Source of the DNA: an uncultured Victivallales bacterium
GTDB lineage: Bacteria > Verrucomicrobiota > Lentisphaeria > Victivallales > UBA1829
Reading direction: 5' to 3'
Assembly: GCA_944390735.1 (NCBI GenBank)
Contig: CALXRL010000100.1
Coordinates: 46,534 to 110,533, forward strand
Length of the DNA: 64,000 nt
The position numbers and the translations under genes are program-made. Position 1 is the first letter of the stretch. Every line of letters begins with the position of its first letter. The notes beneath the pieces are model-generated. The model did not search any database, was not told the DNA's origin, and saw nothing but the letters and a program-made list of their open reading frames with translations. Shown here in pieces: positions 8,230-17,528 of this stretch.

Positions 8230-9123
8230 ATGCTTGGAGAACGGGATTATATGCGCGGGACGCCCGGGCGCGGAAGATCGGGCGAGGGTGGAACGGAATG
8301 TCTTCTTCTGCTGGTCGGGATCAATGTGGCGGTGTATATTCTGACGCTTCTGGGGGGGCGGTCCATCGCGGGAATGTTCGTCCTGACCGGGAACGTTCTT
8401 GCGACGTTTGAACTCTGGCGCTTCTTCACGGCCGCATTTACGCATGTGGACTTCTGGCATCTTTTTTTCAACATGTTCGGACTTTACATGTTCGGATCCC
8501 TTTCGGCGCCGATTCTCGGATGGAAGCGGTTTCTTGCGCTTTATCTGCTTTCGGCGGTGGCGGGGAACGTGCTCTGGCTGGTGTTCAATCTGAATTCGCC
8601 GTATCTGCTTCTCGGCGCGAGCGGCGCGGTGGTGGGGGTCATCATGGCGACGGCGATGATGATGCCCGATCTTCGGGTGCTTCTGCTCTTCTTCCCGGTT
8701 CCGGTGAAGCTGAAGACCATGGCGATCGTGTATATCATTCTGGAAGTGATCCAGCAGCAGACGATGCCTTCGAACATTGCCTATCTGGCGCATATCGGCG
8801 GTTTTGCCGGAGGGTTCCTGTTCATGGAGCTGTGGGCGGGGGGCGAGGTGGCCTGGCATCCGCTCGGGGGGCTGTTCGGCAGACGCTCCGTCTCCGCGCC
8901 GCGGTCCGTTCCGCGGAGGGAGGAATCTCCGTCGAAACCGCCGCGCGGCTGGACCCTTTCCGCGTATGACGCCTATACAAAAGGAGGAGCGGTTTCCCGT
9001 GCGGAACTGGACCGGATCCTGGAAAAGATTTCCAGCAGCGGAATCAACAGTCTCTCGGAAAGCGAAATGGAGACGCTCCGGAAGGCGCGCGAACAGATGA
9101 AGTCGGGAAACACCTCCCGCTGA
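8230..9123 (+). CDS. Rhomboid-family intramembrane serine protease
   Basis: This inner-membrane protease (297 residues) has about six hydrophobic segments between residues 20 and 205. The catalytic dyad is visible as Ser131 in GASGAVVG and His188 in AHIGGFAGG. The HLFFNMFGLYMFG segment is the conserved loop/TM2 motif. A soluble C-terminal tail ends in a small helical domain (DRILEKISSSGINSLSESEMETL), which is often appended to bacterial rhomboids. The start at 8230 follows AGGGG; an ATG at 8251 is possible, and one at 8194 is less so. It lies 25 bases upstream of glgA. The substrates are unknown. Confidence 0.9.
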   Translation: MLGERDYMRGTPGRGRSGEGGTECLLLLVGINVAVYILTLLGGRSIAGMFVLTGNVLATFELWRFFTAAFTHVDFWHLFFNMFGLYMFGSLSAPILGWKRFLALYLLSAVAGNVLWLVFNLNSPYLLLGASGAVVGVIMATAMMMPDLRVLLLFFPVPVKLKTMAIVYIILEVIQQQTMPSNIAYLAHIGGFAGGFLFMELWAGGEVAWHPLGGLFGRRSVSAPRSVPRREESPSKPPRGWTLSAYDAYTKGGAVSRAELDRILEKISSSGINSLSESEMETLRKAREQMKSGNTSR

Positions 9124-9148
9124 CAGAATTGGAAAGAAAGGACGCATT

Positions 9149-10618
9149 ATGAATATCTTATGGGTGACAAGCGAAGCGGTTCCCTATGCGAAAACCGGCG
9201 GACTCGCCGATGTTTCCAGCGCTCTTCCCCTGGCTCTTTCGGAGCGGGGGCACCGCGTTTCCGTGGTGATGCCGTTTTATCCGCAGATCATGGGCCGTCT
9301 CAACCTCAAGTTCAGTGCGACGCACGATCTGCTGCGCGTTCCGTTCGGCTCCGGCTGCGAGTGGGCGAAGGTGAACGAGCTGAAAATCAATGACAATCTG
9401 ACCTACTATTTTATCGAATACCATCGGTTCTTCGACCGCGCCTCGCTGTACGACTGGTGCGGAAGCGAATATGCCGACAACGCCATGCGTTTCATTTTCC
9501 TCTCCCGCGCGGCGATGGAGCTGGCGTCCAATTTCCGTCTCGCCCCGGATGTTCTCCATGCGAACGACTGGCACGCGGCGCTCTGCTGTGTCTATCTGAA
9601 GAGTCATCTCTACCGGGACAACGAGCAGTTCCGCAACTGCCGTTCCGTGATGACGATTCACAACATCGGGTATCAGGGGGTGTTTCACAAGGGCAATCTG
9701 TTCTGGACGGGACTGGGATGGGATTACTTCAACTATCTCTGTCTGGAGTGGTACGACCAGCTGAATCTTCTGAAGGGGGGAATTATGACGGCGGACATGG
9801 TTTCGACGGTCAGTCCGACCTATGCGCAGGAGATTCTTTCTCCGGAATACGGGTTCGGACTGGACGGAGCGCTGCGCTCCCGCGCCGGACTCGGCAAACT
9901 GCGCGGCATCCTGAACGGAATCGATGCGGGGGTCTGGAATCCGGCGACGGACCGCATGCTGTCGGCCGTCTACTCCGCCGATGCGATGGAGGGAAAAGCC
10001 GTCTGCAAGCGGGCGCTTCAGGAGACGTACGGTCTGCCGGTGCGGGAGGATGTGCCCGTATTTGCCGTCATCTCCCGTCTGGCGTATCAGAAGGGGCTCG
10101 ATGTGCTGAGTTCCGGACTGGAGGATCTGCTTTACCATGACGATTTCCAGTTTGTCATCGTCACTTCCGGCGACAAGGCAATCGAAGGGCATCTGCTGTA
10201 TCTTGCGCAGAAATATCCGAAGAAGTTTGCTCTTTATCTCGGCTACACGGGGGAGGCGGCTGCGCATCTGGTGGAGGCGGGGGCCGATCTGTTCGTGATG
10301 CCGTCCCGCTATGAGCCCTGCGGACTCAATCAAATGTATTCCATGGCCTATGGAACGCTTCCGATCGTCCGGCACACCGGAGGACTGGCGGATACGGTGT
10401 TCAATTATGACAGAAACAATCCGGAAAAGTCGACAGGATTTGTCCTGTGGGATCTCAACACCTCGTCGCTGAATGCCACGATCCGCTGGGCGGCCGACAC
10501 CTGGCGCAGCCATCGCGAAGACTGCCGGATCATGCAGCACAAGGGCATGACCACGGATTTCTCCTGGAATCGAACGGCTTCCGAATATGAGAGGATGTAT
10601 CAGGATGCGCACGTCTGA
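9149..10618 (+). CDS. glgA: Glycogen synthase (ADP-glucose)
   Basis: GlgA is a GT5 enzyme with a GT-B fold that extends alpha-1,4-glucan from ADP-glucose in the cytoplasm. The 489-residue length is standard. The N-terminal ADP-glucose motif KTGGLADV has Lys15. Further motifs are HANDWHAAL, TIHNIGYQG, SRLAYQKGLD and, in the C-terminal domain, PSRYEPCGLNQMYSMAYG with the conserved Glu. AAAGAAAGGA precedes the ATG. It overlaps queA by 14 bases, so the two are cotranscribed, although their functions are unrelated. It implies glycogen storage. Confidence 0.95.
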   Translation: MNILWVTSEAVPYAKTGGLADVSSALPLALSERGHRVSVVMPFYPQIMGRLNLKFSATHDLLRVPFGSGCEWAKVNELKINDNLTYYFIEYHRFFDRASLYDWCGSEYADNAMRFIFLSRAAMELASNFRLAPDVLHANDWHAALCCVYLKSHLYRDNEQFRNCRSVMTIHNIGYQGVFHKGNLFWTGLGWDYFNYLCLEWYDQLNLLKGGIMTADMVSTVSPTYAQEILSPEYGFGLDGALRSRAGLGKLRGILNGIDAGVWNPATDRMLSAVYSADAMEGKAVCKRALQETYGLPVREDVPVFAVISRLAYQKGLDVLSSGLEDLLYHDDFQFVIVTSGDKAIEGHLLYLAQKYPKKFALYLGYTGEAAAHLVEAGADLFVMPSRYEPCGLNQMYSMAYGTLPIVRHTGGLADTVFNYDRNNPEKSTGFVLWDLNTSSLNATIRWAADTWRSHREDCRIMQHKGMTTDFSWNRTASEYERMYQDAHV

Positions 10619-11651
10619 TTTCGATTACGAACTTCCGGAGGAGCTGATCGCTCAGAATCCTCCGGAGCACCGCGGCGATTCGCGGATGCTGGTGCTGGAT
10701 TCCCGGTCGGGAAACTGCGAGATCCTGCCGTTCCGCCGGATTGTGGATTATCTGGAGGCGGGCGATTGCCTCGCGGTCAACAACACGCGGGTGATCCGGG
10801 CGCGTCTTTTTGCCCGGAAGGAGACCGGGGCGACGATTGAAATCATGCTGCTTCGTCCGCAGGCGGACCATCGCTGCTGGTCCTGTTTTCTGAAGCCGGG
10901 GAAGCGGGTGGCGGAAGGGACGGAGCTCTCGCTGCTGCTGACGGACGGAAATTCCTCCGGATGGCGGGTGACGGTGCGGAAAAAAGATCCTTCGGGCGAA
11001 TGCGTGGTGGAGCTTTCGGGAGAGTCGCCGGAAAAGATGATCGAGCGCTGCGGACACATTCCGCTGCCGCCCTACATCAAACGGCAGAATCTGCCGCCGG
11101 ACGCCGAACGGTATCAGACGGTTTACGCGGAGGCGCCCGGCGCGGTCGCCGCGCCCACCGCCGGACTGCATTTCACCACGGAGATTCTGGAGGAACTGGC
11201 GGCAAAAGGGGTCCGGAAGGCGACCGTTACGCTGCATGTCGGGCAGGGGACCTTCAAGCCTGTGACCGTGGAGGAGATCACCGACCACAAGATGCACTCG
11301 GAGGAATACTGTTTCCCGGAGGAGGCCGCGCAGCTGCTGAACAAGACGCGGAGGGAAGGGCATCGGATCGCGGCGGTCGGAACGACGACGCTGCGGGTGC
11401 TGGAATCCTGTGTGCGGCCGGATCGTCTGTTCGAACCCCGGACGGGAAGCACGGATATCTTCATTCATCCGCCATACGAGGTGTTGTCGGCGGATCTTCT
11501 TCTGACGAATTTTCATCTGCCGAAAAGCACGCTTCTGATGCTGGTCAGCGCGTTTGCCGGATGCGAAAATATCCGCAACGCCTACCGTCTGGCGGTCCGC
11601 GAACGGATGCGCTTTTTCAGTTACGGCGACTGCATGCTGATCCTGAAATGA
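10605..11651 (+). CDS. queA: S-adenosylmethionine:tRNA ribosyltransferase-isomerase
   Basis: QueA transfers and isomerises the ribosyl group of SAM onto 7-aminomethyl-7-deazaguanine in tRNA to form epoxyqueuosine. The protein (348 residues) has the family N-terminus RTSDFDYELPEELIAQ-P, then NNTRVI-ARL, GHIPLPPYI, YQTVYA, GAVAAPTAGLHFT and TLHVGQGTFKPV. C-terminal motifs are GTTTLRVLES and TNFHLPKSTLLMLVSAF. The start at 10605 places this N-terminus correctly and lies inside the end of glgA. No tgt or queG gene lies nearby. Confidence 0.95.
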   Translation: MRTSDFDYELPEELIAQNPPEHRGDSRMLVLDSRSGNCEILPFRRIVDYLEAGDCLAVNNTRVIRARLFARKETGATIEIMLLRPQADHRCWSCFLKPGKRVAEGTELSLLLTDGNSSGWRVTVRKKDPSGECVVELSGESPEKMIERCGHIPLPPYIKRQNLPPDAERYQTVYAEAPGAVAAPTAGLHFTTEILEELAAKGVRKATVTLHVGQGTFKPVTVEEITDHKMHSEEYCFPEEAAQLLNKTRREGHRIAAVGTTTLRVLESCVRPDRLFEPRTGSTDIFIHPPYEVLSADLLLTNFHLPKSTLLMLVSAFAGCENIRNAYRLAVRERMRFFSYGDCMLILK

Positions 11652-11757
11652 CATTTTTCCCCCCTGTCTTTCCGAAGAAAAACAGGAAAAGGAACGGGAG
11701 ATGACGGAAAAATCATTTTTTTTTCCAGCTTCCCGCGCTTTTTTCCAAAAAACAGGG

Positions 11758-11786
11758 TTGACTTGCAGGAAAAAATGTTGTATAAT
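11758..11786 (+). promoter_or_regulatory. Near-consensus sigma-70 promoter
   Basis: TTGACT (11758-11763), a 17-base spacer and TATAAT (11781-11786) drive the prepilin-like pair that starts at 11829. This is one of the best promoter matches in the window and suggests strong expression. Confidence 0.8.
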
Positions 11787-11828
11787 GCTCCACGGAGGAA
11801 CCTTAAGAACGAGAAGGAGTATGTTCCA

Positions 11829-12521
11829 ATGAAAAAGAGAAGTTTCACATTGGTAGAAATCCTTGTGGTCGTGGGAATTATTGTGATTCTTGCCGGACTT
11901 GCGATTCCTGTGATCAGCAAGAGTATGGAGACCGCGAAGCTGAATCAGGCGTCGGCGGAGTGCAATACCATTCAGCTGGCCATCAAGAATTTTGAAACGG
12001 AATACAGCATGATGCCGTATCCGGAAGAGGGCAAAACCGGAGCTCCTCCCGCGGACACCAGTACGGAAAATCAGTACTGTATCGGAGGATATTCGGCCTC
12101 TCCGGATCCCAGATACAAGTTTTTCTTTTCCATGATGACCGGATATCAGTATGACAAGCCGACCTTCAAAACCGGGGTCTCCACGGAAGACGGTACAACG
12201 GTGGACAAGGATGACTGGGCGAACAATAAAAAGAGAATCAAATTCCTTGATCCGACTGCGGCTTATGCAAAGGGAAACGGATTCCTGGATCCCTGGGGCA
12301 AGACATACAGTATTGTCTATAAAACCGATGGGGAAATGCTGAATAAACTGGATGAGATTTCGGTGACGAACTTTTTTGCAGGCGGACTTGCTCCCAAGGA
12401 AAGTCTCCTGACCCCGATTGCCGTTTTCACGCGGGAAGGCACCCTCAAAACGAATCCGGACAAGGATGACACGGTTCGTTATGCAACATCATGGGAAGGT
12501 GTGAAAACCTATTCAAAATAA
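11829..12521 (+). CDS. GspG-like pseudopilin
   Basis: The 230-residue protein begins MKKRSFTLVEILVVVGIIVIL, with a prepilin cleavage site before Phe and Glu at +5. Unlike the other prepilin-like proteins here, it continues like a type II secretion major pseudopilin: AIPVISKSMETAKLNQASAECNTIQLAIKNFETEY, then a late LDPWGKTY segment that resembles the GspG DPWG motif. It lacks the DGH motif. AAGGAG precedes the ATG by nine bases. It is followed 11 bases later by a DGH-type pseudopilin gene. No GspD, E or F homologue is present in the window, so assignment as the secretion major pseudopilin is uncertain. Confidence 0.85.
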   Translation: MKKRSFTLVEILVVVGIIVILAGLAIPVISKSMETAKLNQASAECNTIQLAIKNFETEYSMMPYPEEGKTGAPPADTSTENQYCIGGYSASPDPRYKFFFSMMTGYQYDKPTFKTGVSTEDGTTVDKDDWANNKKRIKFLDPTAAYAKGNGFLDPWGKTYSIVYKTDGEMLNKLDEISVTNFFAGGLAPKESLLTPIAVFTREGTLKTNPDKDDTVRYATSWEGVKTYSK

Positions 12522-12532
12522 GGAAAAGAAAA

Positions 12533-13243
12533 ATGAAGAGACAACATTTTACACTGACGGAACTCCTTGTGGTCATTTCCATTATTGCCATCCTTGCCGG
12601 ACTGCTTCTGCCTGCGCTGAACAAATCGCGTGCCAGTGCGCAGAATGCGGCCTGCATCAGCAATCTGAAGCAGGTGGGGGCGACCTTCATGCTGTATGCG
12701 AACGATTTTGATGATCTGCTTCCTCCGGCCGATTTTGCCGAAACTCCTTCCACGAAGGCGGCAACTACTCAGCCGAAATCGGAAAATGCACTGGAAAACG
12801 GAAAGAACATCCCGTGGTACATTCGTCTCGGAACGAAAAAATATCTGCCGAAATTTGACGCGACCGATACGGCAAGAACCGTGGTGAACTGTCCGATCAC
12901 CTACGGCAATCCGGGGAAGCTGAATTCCTATGGTGTTCCGGTCGGAAATTCGGATGAAGGCACCCTGAAAGTGGGAACCTCCTCGGTCTATTACCGGATC
13001 CGTTCGCAGATTGACAACAAGCATGTTCTTGCCGCGGATTCCACGCTGGGAACCGGCCGGGAACCCGAAGCCTACTTCCTTAATGAGGGGACCGGTGCTA
13101 CCGGCAAGTCTGAAGAAGGAAACATTGTTCTGCGTCATTCCGACCGCGCCAATGCCGCGATGGCCGATGGACGTGTCGACAACTTCGACGCCTCCAGAAT
13201 CAAAGACAAGATGAAAACCTACAACTACGTTGAAACAAAATAA
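12533..13243 (+). CDS. Prepilin-like (pseudopilin) protein
   Basis: The 236-residue protein begins MKRQHFTLTELLVVISIIAIL and carries the LLPALNKSRASAQNAACISNLKQVG extension shared with the other PulG/DUF1559-like proteins. The C-terminus has NAAMADGRVDNFD, a variant of the DGH motif that lacks its His. AAGGAAAAG precedes the start. It is the second gene behind the strong promoter at 11758 and ends before a clear terminator, so it and the GspG-like gene form a closed two-gene operon. The function is unknown; surface or periplasmic location is expected. Confidence 0.87.
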   Translation: MKRQHFTLTELLVVISIIAILAGLLLPALNKSRASAQNAACISNLKQVGATFMLYANDFDDLLPPADFAETPSTKAATTQPKSENALENGKNIPWYIRLGTKKYLPKFDATDTARTVVNCPITYGNPGKLNSYGVPVGNSDEGTLKVGTSSVYYRIRSQIDNKHVLAADSTLGTGREPEAYFLNEGTGATGKSEEGNIVLRHSDRANAAMADGRVDNFDASRIKDKMKTYNYVETK

Positions 13244-13276
13244 GAACCGCCGGTTCTGCTGAACGATGTTCCGATT

Positions 13277-13313
13277 CCGCCGTATGGAAAGTTTTCATAC
13301 GGCGGTTTTGTTT
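13277..13313 (+). terminator. Rho-independent terminator
   Basis: A perfect 10-base stem (CCGCCGTATG with CATACGGCGG) around a 9-base loop is followed by TTTTGTTT. It closes the two-gene pseudopilin operon and isolates larB. Confidence 0.92.
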
Positions 13314-13388
13314 CGAAAAGAGTGCTGGCAGTTTTGCCGGGAGTGAGTGTTTCCGGGAAGCGTCGGAATATCCGGGAGGAGGAAAACA

Positions 13389-14078
13389 ATGGATTCATTC
13401 AAGGATTTGGGATTTGCCAAACTCGATATGACGCGGTCGTCGCGGACCGGTCTTGGGGAAACGGTCTATTGTCCGGGGAAGACGCCGGAACAGCTTTTGT
13501 CGATCATGCATGCGTTTCGGGAGTCCGGAACGCCGGCGCTTGGAACAAAATGTTCTCCGGCGCAGGCGGAATTTCTGAAACAGGACGGGATTGCTGTGGA
13601 ATATGATCCCGTTTCCCGGATTTTGAAATCCACATGGGGGTCCATCGCGGAACTGCATGGGCTTGTCGCGGTCTGCACGGGGGGAACGGCGGATATCCCG
13701 GTGGCGGAGGAGGCGGCGCGGACGGCGGAATTTTTCGGAGCGAAAGTCGGTCGCCACTTTGATGTGGGAGTTGCCGGACTGCATCGTCTTCTTGCGCGGA
13801 TCGAGGAGATTCGGCAGGCGGATGTGGTGATTGCGGTGGCGGGAATGGAAGGGGCGCTGGGAAGTGTTCTGGCGGGTCTTGTGGAGGCTCCGCTGGTGGC
13901 GGTGCCGACGTCGGTCGGCTACGGAGCGAGTTTCGGTGGGGTGGCGCCTCTTCTGGCGATGCTGAACTCCTGTGCGGAAGGCATGTCGGTAGTGAACATC
14001 GACAACGGGTTCGGTGCGGGTGTGCTTGCCTGCCGGATGATCCGGATGAGAATGCGGAAGCATCCGGAAGACAGATGA
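13389..14078 (+). CDS. larB: LarB-like nickel-pincer cofactor biosynthesis protein
   Basis: LarB carboxylates and hydrolyses nicotinic acid adenine dinucleotide, the first step to the nickel-pincer nucleotide of lactate racemase-type enzymes. The 229-residue protein resembles the PurE carboxylase fold and has the family motifs VYCPGKTPEQ, VCTGGTADIPVAEEAA, VAGMEGALGSVLAGL, VPTSVGYGASFGG and NIDNGFGAG. GGGAGGAGG precedes the ATG by several bases. The region lacks larA, larC and larE, so its partners must be elsewhere. Older annotations call such proteins AIR-carboxylase-like, but the sequence fits LarB better than PurE. Confidence 0.88.
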   Translation: MDSFKDLGFAKLDMTRSSRTGLGETVYCPGKTPEQLLSIMHAFRESGTPALGTKCSPAQAEFLKQDGIAVEYDPVSRILKSTWGSIAELHGLVAVCTGGTADIPVAEEAARTAEFFGAKVGRHFDVGVAGLHRLLARIEEIRQADVVIAVAGMEGALGSVLAGLVEAPLVAVPTSVGYGASFGGVAPLLAMLNSCAEGMSVVNIDNGFGAGVLACRMIRMRMRKHPEDR

Positions 14079-14108
14079 GGCCGATTGTTCCGTCCGCTTC
14101 CGGAAGGA

Positions 14109-14849
14109 TTATTTTGTAACGAAGAAGTGGTTCTTCCCGACTCCGGTGGAGGCCGTTTGCGTCCACAGATAGACCCGGCTCTGGGGGAGCGTTTCCACAT
14201 GGCCGTCCAGGAAATGCGCATTGACGGAGAATCCGCCGTTGTGATAGGGCTGCATTCGCAAGGCGTTTGTGCTGGGAGAGACATAGGCTTCAAATCGGAG
14301 CTGACCCTGGGTGTTGCCGAGGAGTTCTCCGGCACAGTCTCCGCTGTAAATCACCATGGAGGGATTTTTTATCTGTCCCGTCTTGAACCAGGAATAGGCA
14401 AAGGAGACGCGGGGAACGGAAGAGGAACGCCAGTCCATGGCGTTGATTCCGATTCCCTGAACTCTGCGCAGTTCGGAAAAGAAGGTCGCTCCCGGAGTCC
14501 GGTAGTTGTGAAGATAGTTCATCGCGGACGGGTTGTTCGACTGCGGTGACGCCGGACATGCCCACAGCCACGGCATGCGATTGACATAGTTGTTGAGCAG
14601 AGCGACCCAGCGGTCTTTTTCTTCGGTGTCTGTTTCGCTCATCCGGTAGCCGGGTACGGTGTCGTCGCTGTCGCTTGTGTACGTGCTGACGGCGAGACCG
14701 ATCTGCTTCATCTGGTTCAGACACGTCATGGTTCTGGCTTTTTCCCTTGCTCTGTTCAGTGCCGGCAGCAGCATTCCCGCCAGGATGGCAATGATGGCAA
14801 TTACCACGAGGAGTTCTATCAGTGTGAAGTCTGTTTTCTTTGAATTCAT
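14109..14849 (-). CDS. Prepilin-like (pseudopilin) protein with DGH C-terminus
   Basis: The 246-residue protein begins [23 protein letters not shown], with a prepilin signal and Glu at +5, then [25 protein letters not shown]. The C-terminal [11 protein letters not shown] is the DGH motif. It is the last gene of a leftward unit (GntR, GH42-like, pseudopilin) and begins 18 bases after the hydrolase stop, so it is probably cotranscribed and induced with it. Its stop faces larB. The function is unknown; a link to secretion or surface display of the hydrolase is inference from position only. Confidence 0.87.
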   Translation of the reverse strand: MNSKKTDFTLIELLVVIAIIAILAGMLLPALNRAREKARTMTCLNQMKQIGLAVSTYTSDSDDTVPGYRMSETDTEEKDRWVALLNNYVNRMPWLWACPASPQSNNPSAMNYLHNYRTPGATFFSELRRVQGIGINAMDWRSSSVPRVSFAYSWFKTGQIKNPSMVIYSGDCAGELLGNTQGQLRFEAYVSPSTNALRMQPYHNGGFSVNAHFLDGHVETLPQSRVYLWTQTASTGVGKNHFFVTK

Positions 14850-14867
14850 TATGATCGCCTTTTCCTG

Positions 14868-17528
14868 TTATTGTTCTGATTCCATTTGATAGATTTCCAG
14901 ATCGGACGGTGCAAGACGGGTCCGGATTCCCGTTGTTCGCAGATCCTGGGTGGTCCGGATGACGGGGGCCGATGCCGGATACAGACGTGTCAATTTCCAT
15001 TTCCGCGGACCGGGTCTCTCCGGAAACAGACGGATCGAAACCGGAATGGCTTTCTCTGTTTTGAGGTTGCGGAGGTTGTCGAATCCGCGGAAGGCGGAGA
15101 CGACCAGGTATCGCTTTTTGTCATCCTTCAGCAGGAAACCCTGCACTCCCGGCTGATCGGTTTCGATCTTTCTCCGGATTCCGGCGGCGTCGAGCAGAGT
15201 TTTCAAATGCTTTGCTGTGAGCGCTTCCCTGTTTTTCAGCGGCAGGTACAGAATGGTTCCAGAACCGGACTTCCATTGAGTGATCTGATTTTCGGAGAGT
15301 ACGGGGGCGTTCAGTTCCTGTCTCCAGAGGAAGGGGGTGGAGGAATCGAGCGTGTATTCGCCTGCGTTGCCGATGAATGCGATCGTTCCGCCCTCCTGAG
15401 CGAATCGTTTTAATTTATCCAGCAGTTCGCAACTGAAAACGCGGTTCTCGCCGGAGACAACCAGCATCTTCTGCTGTCGGAAGAGGGAGTAGGGTGTCAT
15501 GCCAGTCAGCCAGGGAACGTTTCCGAGGGAGAGCTCTCCGGCGGCTTTCTGCAGATCGTTGCACGGCATGGCATACCATCGCCAGGCCCGGGTGCGGAAA
15601 AAAAGATCGTCCCACGAGAGGAGAAATCCGACTGGCGGCGCGTCCGGCCGGGTTCGCGACATCCCTTGCAGAACGGGAATGACGGTTTTCCAGAAGCGCA
15701 TGGAATCCTGAAGATTTTTGTTTTTCGGATAGCCGTCGGCGTGGATGTTGACCATACTGTTCCAGACGGTTCCCAGATTGCTGTATTCCATGCCGTACCG
15801 AAGAGTGTTCGTGACAAGATCCTGAAGCTGCCGGCGTTTATCCGCCGGGACGTAATGGGATTCCGGCTGCCGGCGGATCCCGTAGTTTGCGGCGATCGAA
15901 TAAAGACGGACCATCTGATGGGATTCGCCGCCGCCGTCGTTGATGCTGGATCCCCGTTGTTTCATTGCGGGGAAAAGGTATTCGACCGGTCCCATGTAGG
16001 TCAGATAATTGGAGATGGGCCGTTTGCTGTCCAATGCCCGGATGGCGGGATCGAAGAGATTGGTGTTGGCATCGGCGAACACTTCCAGTTTCGCCTCGGT
16101 GAAATCGCGCCACGGAGGCGAAAGATCCACGGTTCTGGAAAAATCCGGCATCGGCGGAGTGACCTTTTCAAAGTCGGAAAAGTTTGTGTTCCACTTTCTG
16201 TTGAGTTTCTGAACGGTTCCGTAGCGGGATTTCAGAAAGGCGCGGAAGCGGGTTTGAAAATACGGGGAGTAGTCGGTGATGCGGTCGTAATGGTCCATGT
16301 AGGTGCCGGAATCGAGTCCCTGGCCGCTGTACGTCCAGGAGTGGAAGCAGGGATTGTCGTTGTAGCGCTTGTACAGGGCGGCGATCAGTCCCCGGATCGC
16401 GGTCCGATACTTCGGGGAGGCGGGGGAGGTGACGCAGAAGTTCCGCCAGACCTGACAGTCACCGTTGTGATCCATCATCCATTCCCCCCAGCAGTCGTAG
16501 GGGGAGCCGTCGAAGAGTGATCCCCCGATGATCAGGCCGAACCGGATCCCGCGCCTTGTGAAATAGTCGACATAACGATCCAGCTCCTGAAACTGGAACA
16601 CCCCGGTCCGCGGCTCCACATGGTTCCATTTGAAATTGATGTTGATGACATTGCTGCCGCGTTCCTTCATTCCTTTGACAAGTGCGTCGAGTCCGCGGCG
16701 GTTGGATTCAAATCTGCCGACCATGACCTGATTTTCGTGAACGACCACATCGGGCAGAGCTGTTTTCGGAGAAGGATATTTCCTCCAGTCCGGTTTTGAA
16801 GCGGGACAGGAGCCTTCCCGCCAGATAAACTGCCGGGTTCGGGCAATTTCCCGGCCCTCTTTCCGAAGCGAGGTCCGCAGTTTGAAGCACTGTCCTTCCT
16901 GCAGCTCGGGAAGGGAGATGGAGTTCCCGCTCAGCGGCAGTTCTCTGCGGATGGCGATGGTTCCGTAGAGATCCTTGGCTTCCAGTTCAACCCGGATCCC
17001 TTTCCGATCGGCGGGGAGTCCTTTCAGAAGGAGTCCGCCGGAATGAAAGTCGGTATGGAAGATGCCGGAATCGCTATCCGGAAGGTTTCGATCGTTTTCC
17101 GAAAGGGTGTCCTCCACGACATGGAAGGTCAGTTCGCGTTCCGTGACGATTTCGTTTCGTTCGTTGATCCCCTGAATTTCCAGCAGATAGAATCCGGCGG
17201 GCAGCCACGGGAGTTTCCATGCGCTTTCCGATGGGAATTTCCAGGTCCGGAAAATGGGGCCTGTGATTCCCTCCCGGATTCTGACAACACCTTGCAGTTT
17301 GTTATATTTGTTTTTGTTCGGGAGATATTGTTTCAGATCCGCGGTGACCGGATAATCCGTTCCCTTGTTCAGCGTGACGCAGAGCGGCTGAGAACTGCGA
17401 AGTCCAGCGGATGGATCAAACGACTGGAGGTAATAACGGTACGGTGCCGCTTTGTAAAAGGTGACTGCGGCGGAAAGGTGTGCCGCGGCCAGCAGGATCA
17501 GCATCTCGGAGATGAATTTAGTTTTCAT
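14868..17528 (-). CDS. Large secreted GH42-like protein, acid/base residue unclear
   Basis: The 886-residue protein starts with a signal peptide (MKTKFISEMLILLAAAHLSAA). An N-terminal beta-rich region (to about 270) precedes a TIM-barrel-like domain that resembles GH42 beta-galactosidases, including the segment RYGTVQKLNRKWNTNFSDF. A flavodoxin-like trimerisation-type domain (about 640-790) and a beta-rich end follow. In GH42 the acid/base Glu lies in an Asn-Glu pair, but the matching segment here (residues 398-408) reads WTYSGQGLDSG without Glu. Glu556 in RQPESHY is a possible nucleophile. Catalysis is therefore uncertain, and it may be a divergent or binding-only member. The start at 17528 lies inside the end of the gntR gene (11-base overlap). 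Confidence 0.75.
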   Translation of the reverse strand: MKTKFISEMLILLAAAHLSAAVTFYKAAPYRYYLQSFDPSAGLRSSQPLCVTLNKGTDYPVTADLKQYLPNKNKYNKLQGVVRIREGITGPIFRTWKFPSESAWKLPWLPAGFYLLEIQGINERNEIVTERELTFHVVEDTLSENDRNLPDSDSGIFHTDFHSGGLLLKGLPADRKGIRVELEAKDLYGTIAIRRELPLSGNSISLPELQEGQCFKLRTSLRKEGREIARTRQFIWREGSCPASKPDWRKYPSPKTALPDVVVHENQVMVGRFESNRRGLDALVKGMKERGSNVININFKWNHVEPRTGVFQFQELDRYVDYFTRRGIRFGLIIGGSLFDGSPYDCWGEWMMDHNGDCQVWRNFCVTSPASPKYRTAIRGLIAALYKRYNDNPCFHSWTYSGQGLDSGTYMDHYDRITDYSPYFQTRFRAFLKSRYGTVQKLNRKWNTNFSDFEKVTPPMPDFSRTVDLSPPWRDFTEAKLEVFADANTNLFDPAIRALDSKRPISNYLTYMGPVEYLFPAMKQRGSSINDGGGESHQMVRLYSIAANYGIRRQPESHYVPADKRRQLQDLVTNTLRYGMEYSNLGTVWNSMVNIHADGYPKNKNLQDSMRFWKTVIPVLQGMSRTRPDAPPVGFLLSWDDLFFRTRAWRWYAMPCNDLQKAAGELSLGNVPWLTGMTPYSLFRQQKMLVVSGENRVFSCELLDKLKRFAQEGGTIAFIGNAGEYTLDSSTPFLWRQELNAPVLSENQITQWKSGSGTILYLPLKNREALTAKHLKTLLDAAGIRRKIETDQPGVQGFLLKDDKKRYLVVSAFRGFDNLRNLKTEKAIPVSIRLFPERPGPRKWKLTRLYPASAPVIRTTQDLRTTGIRTRLAPSDLEIYQMESEQ

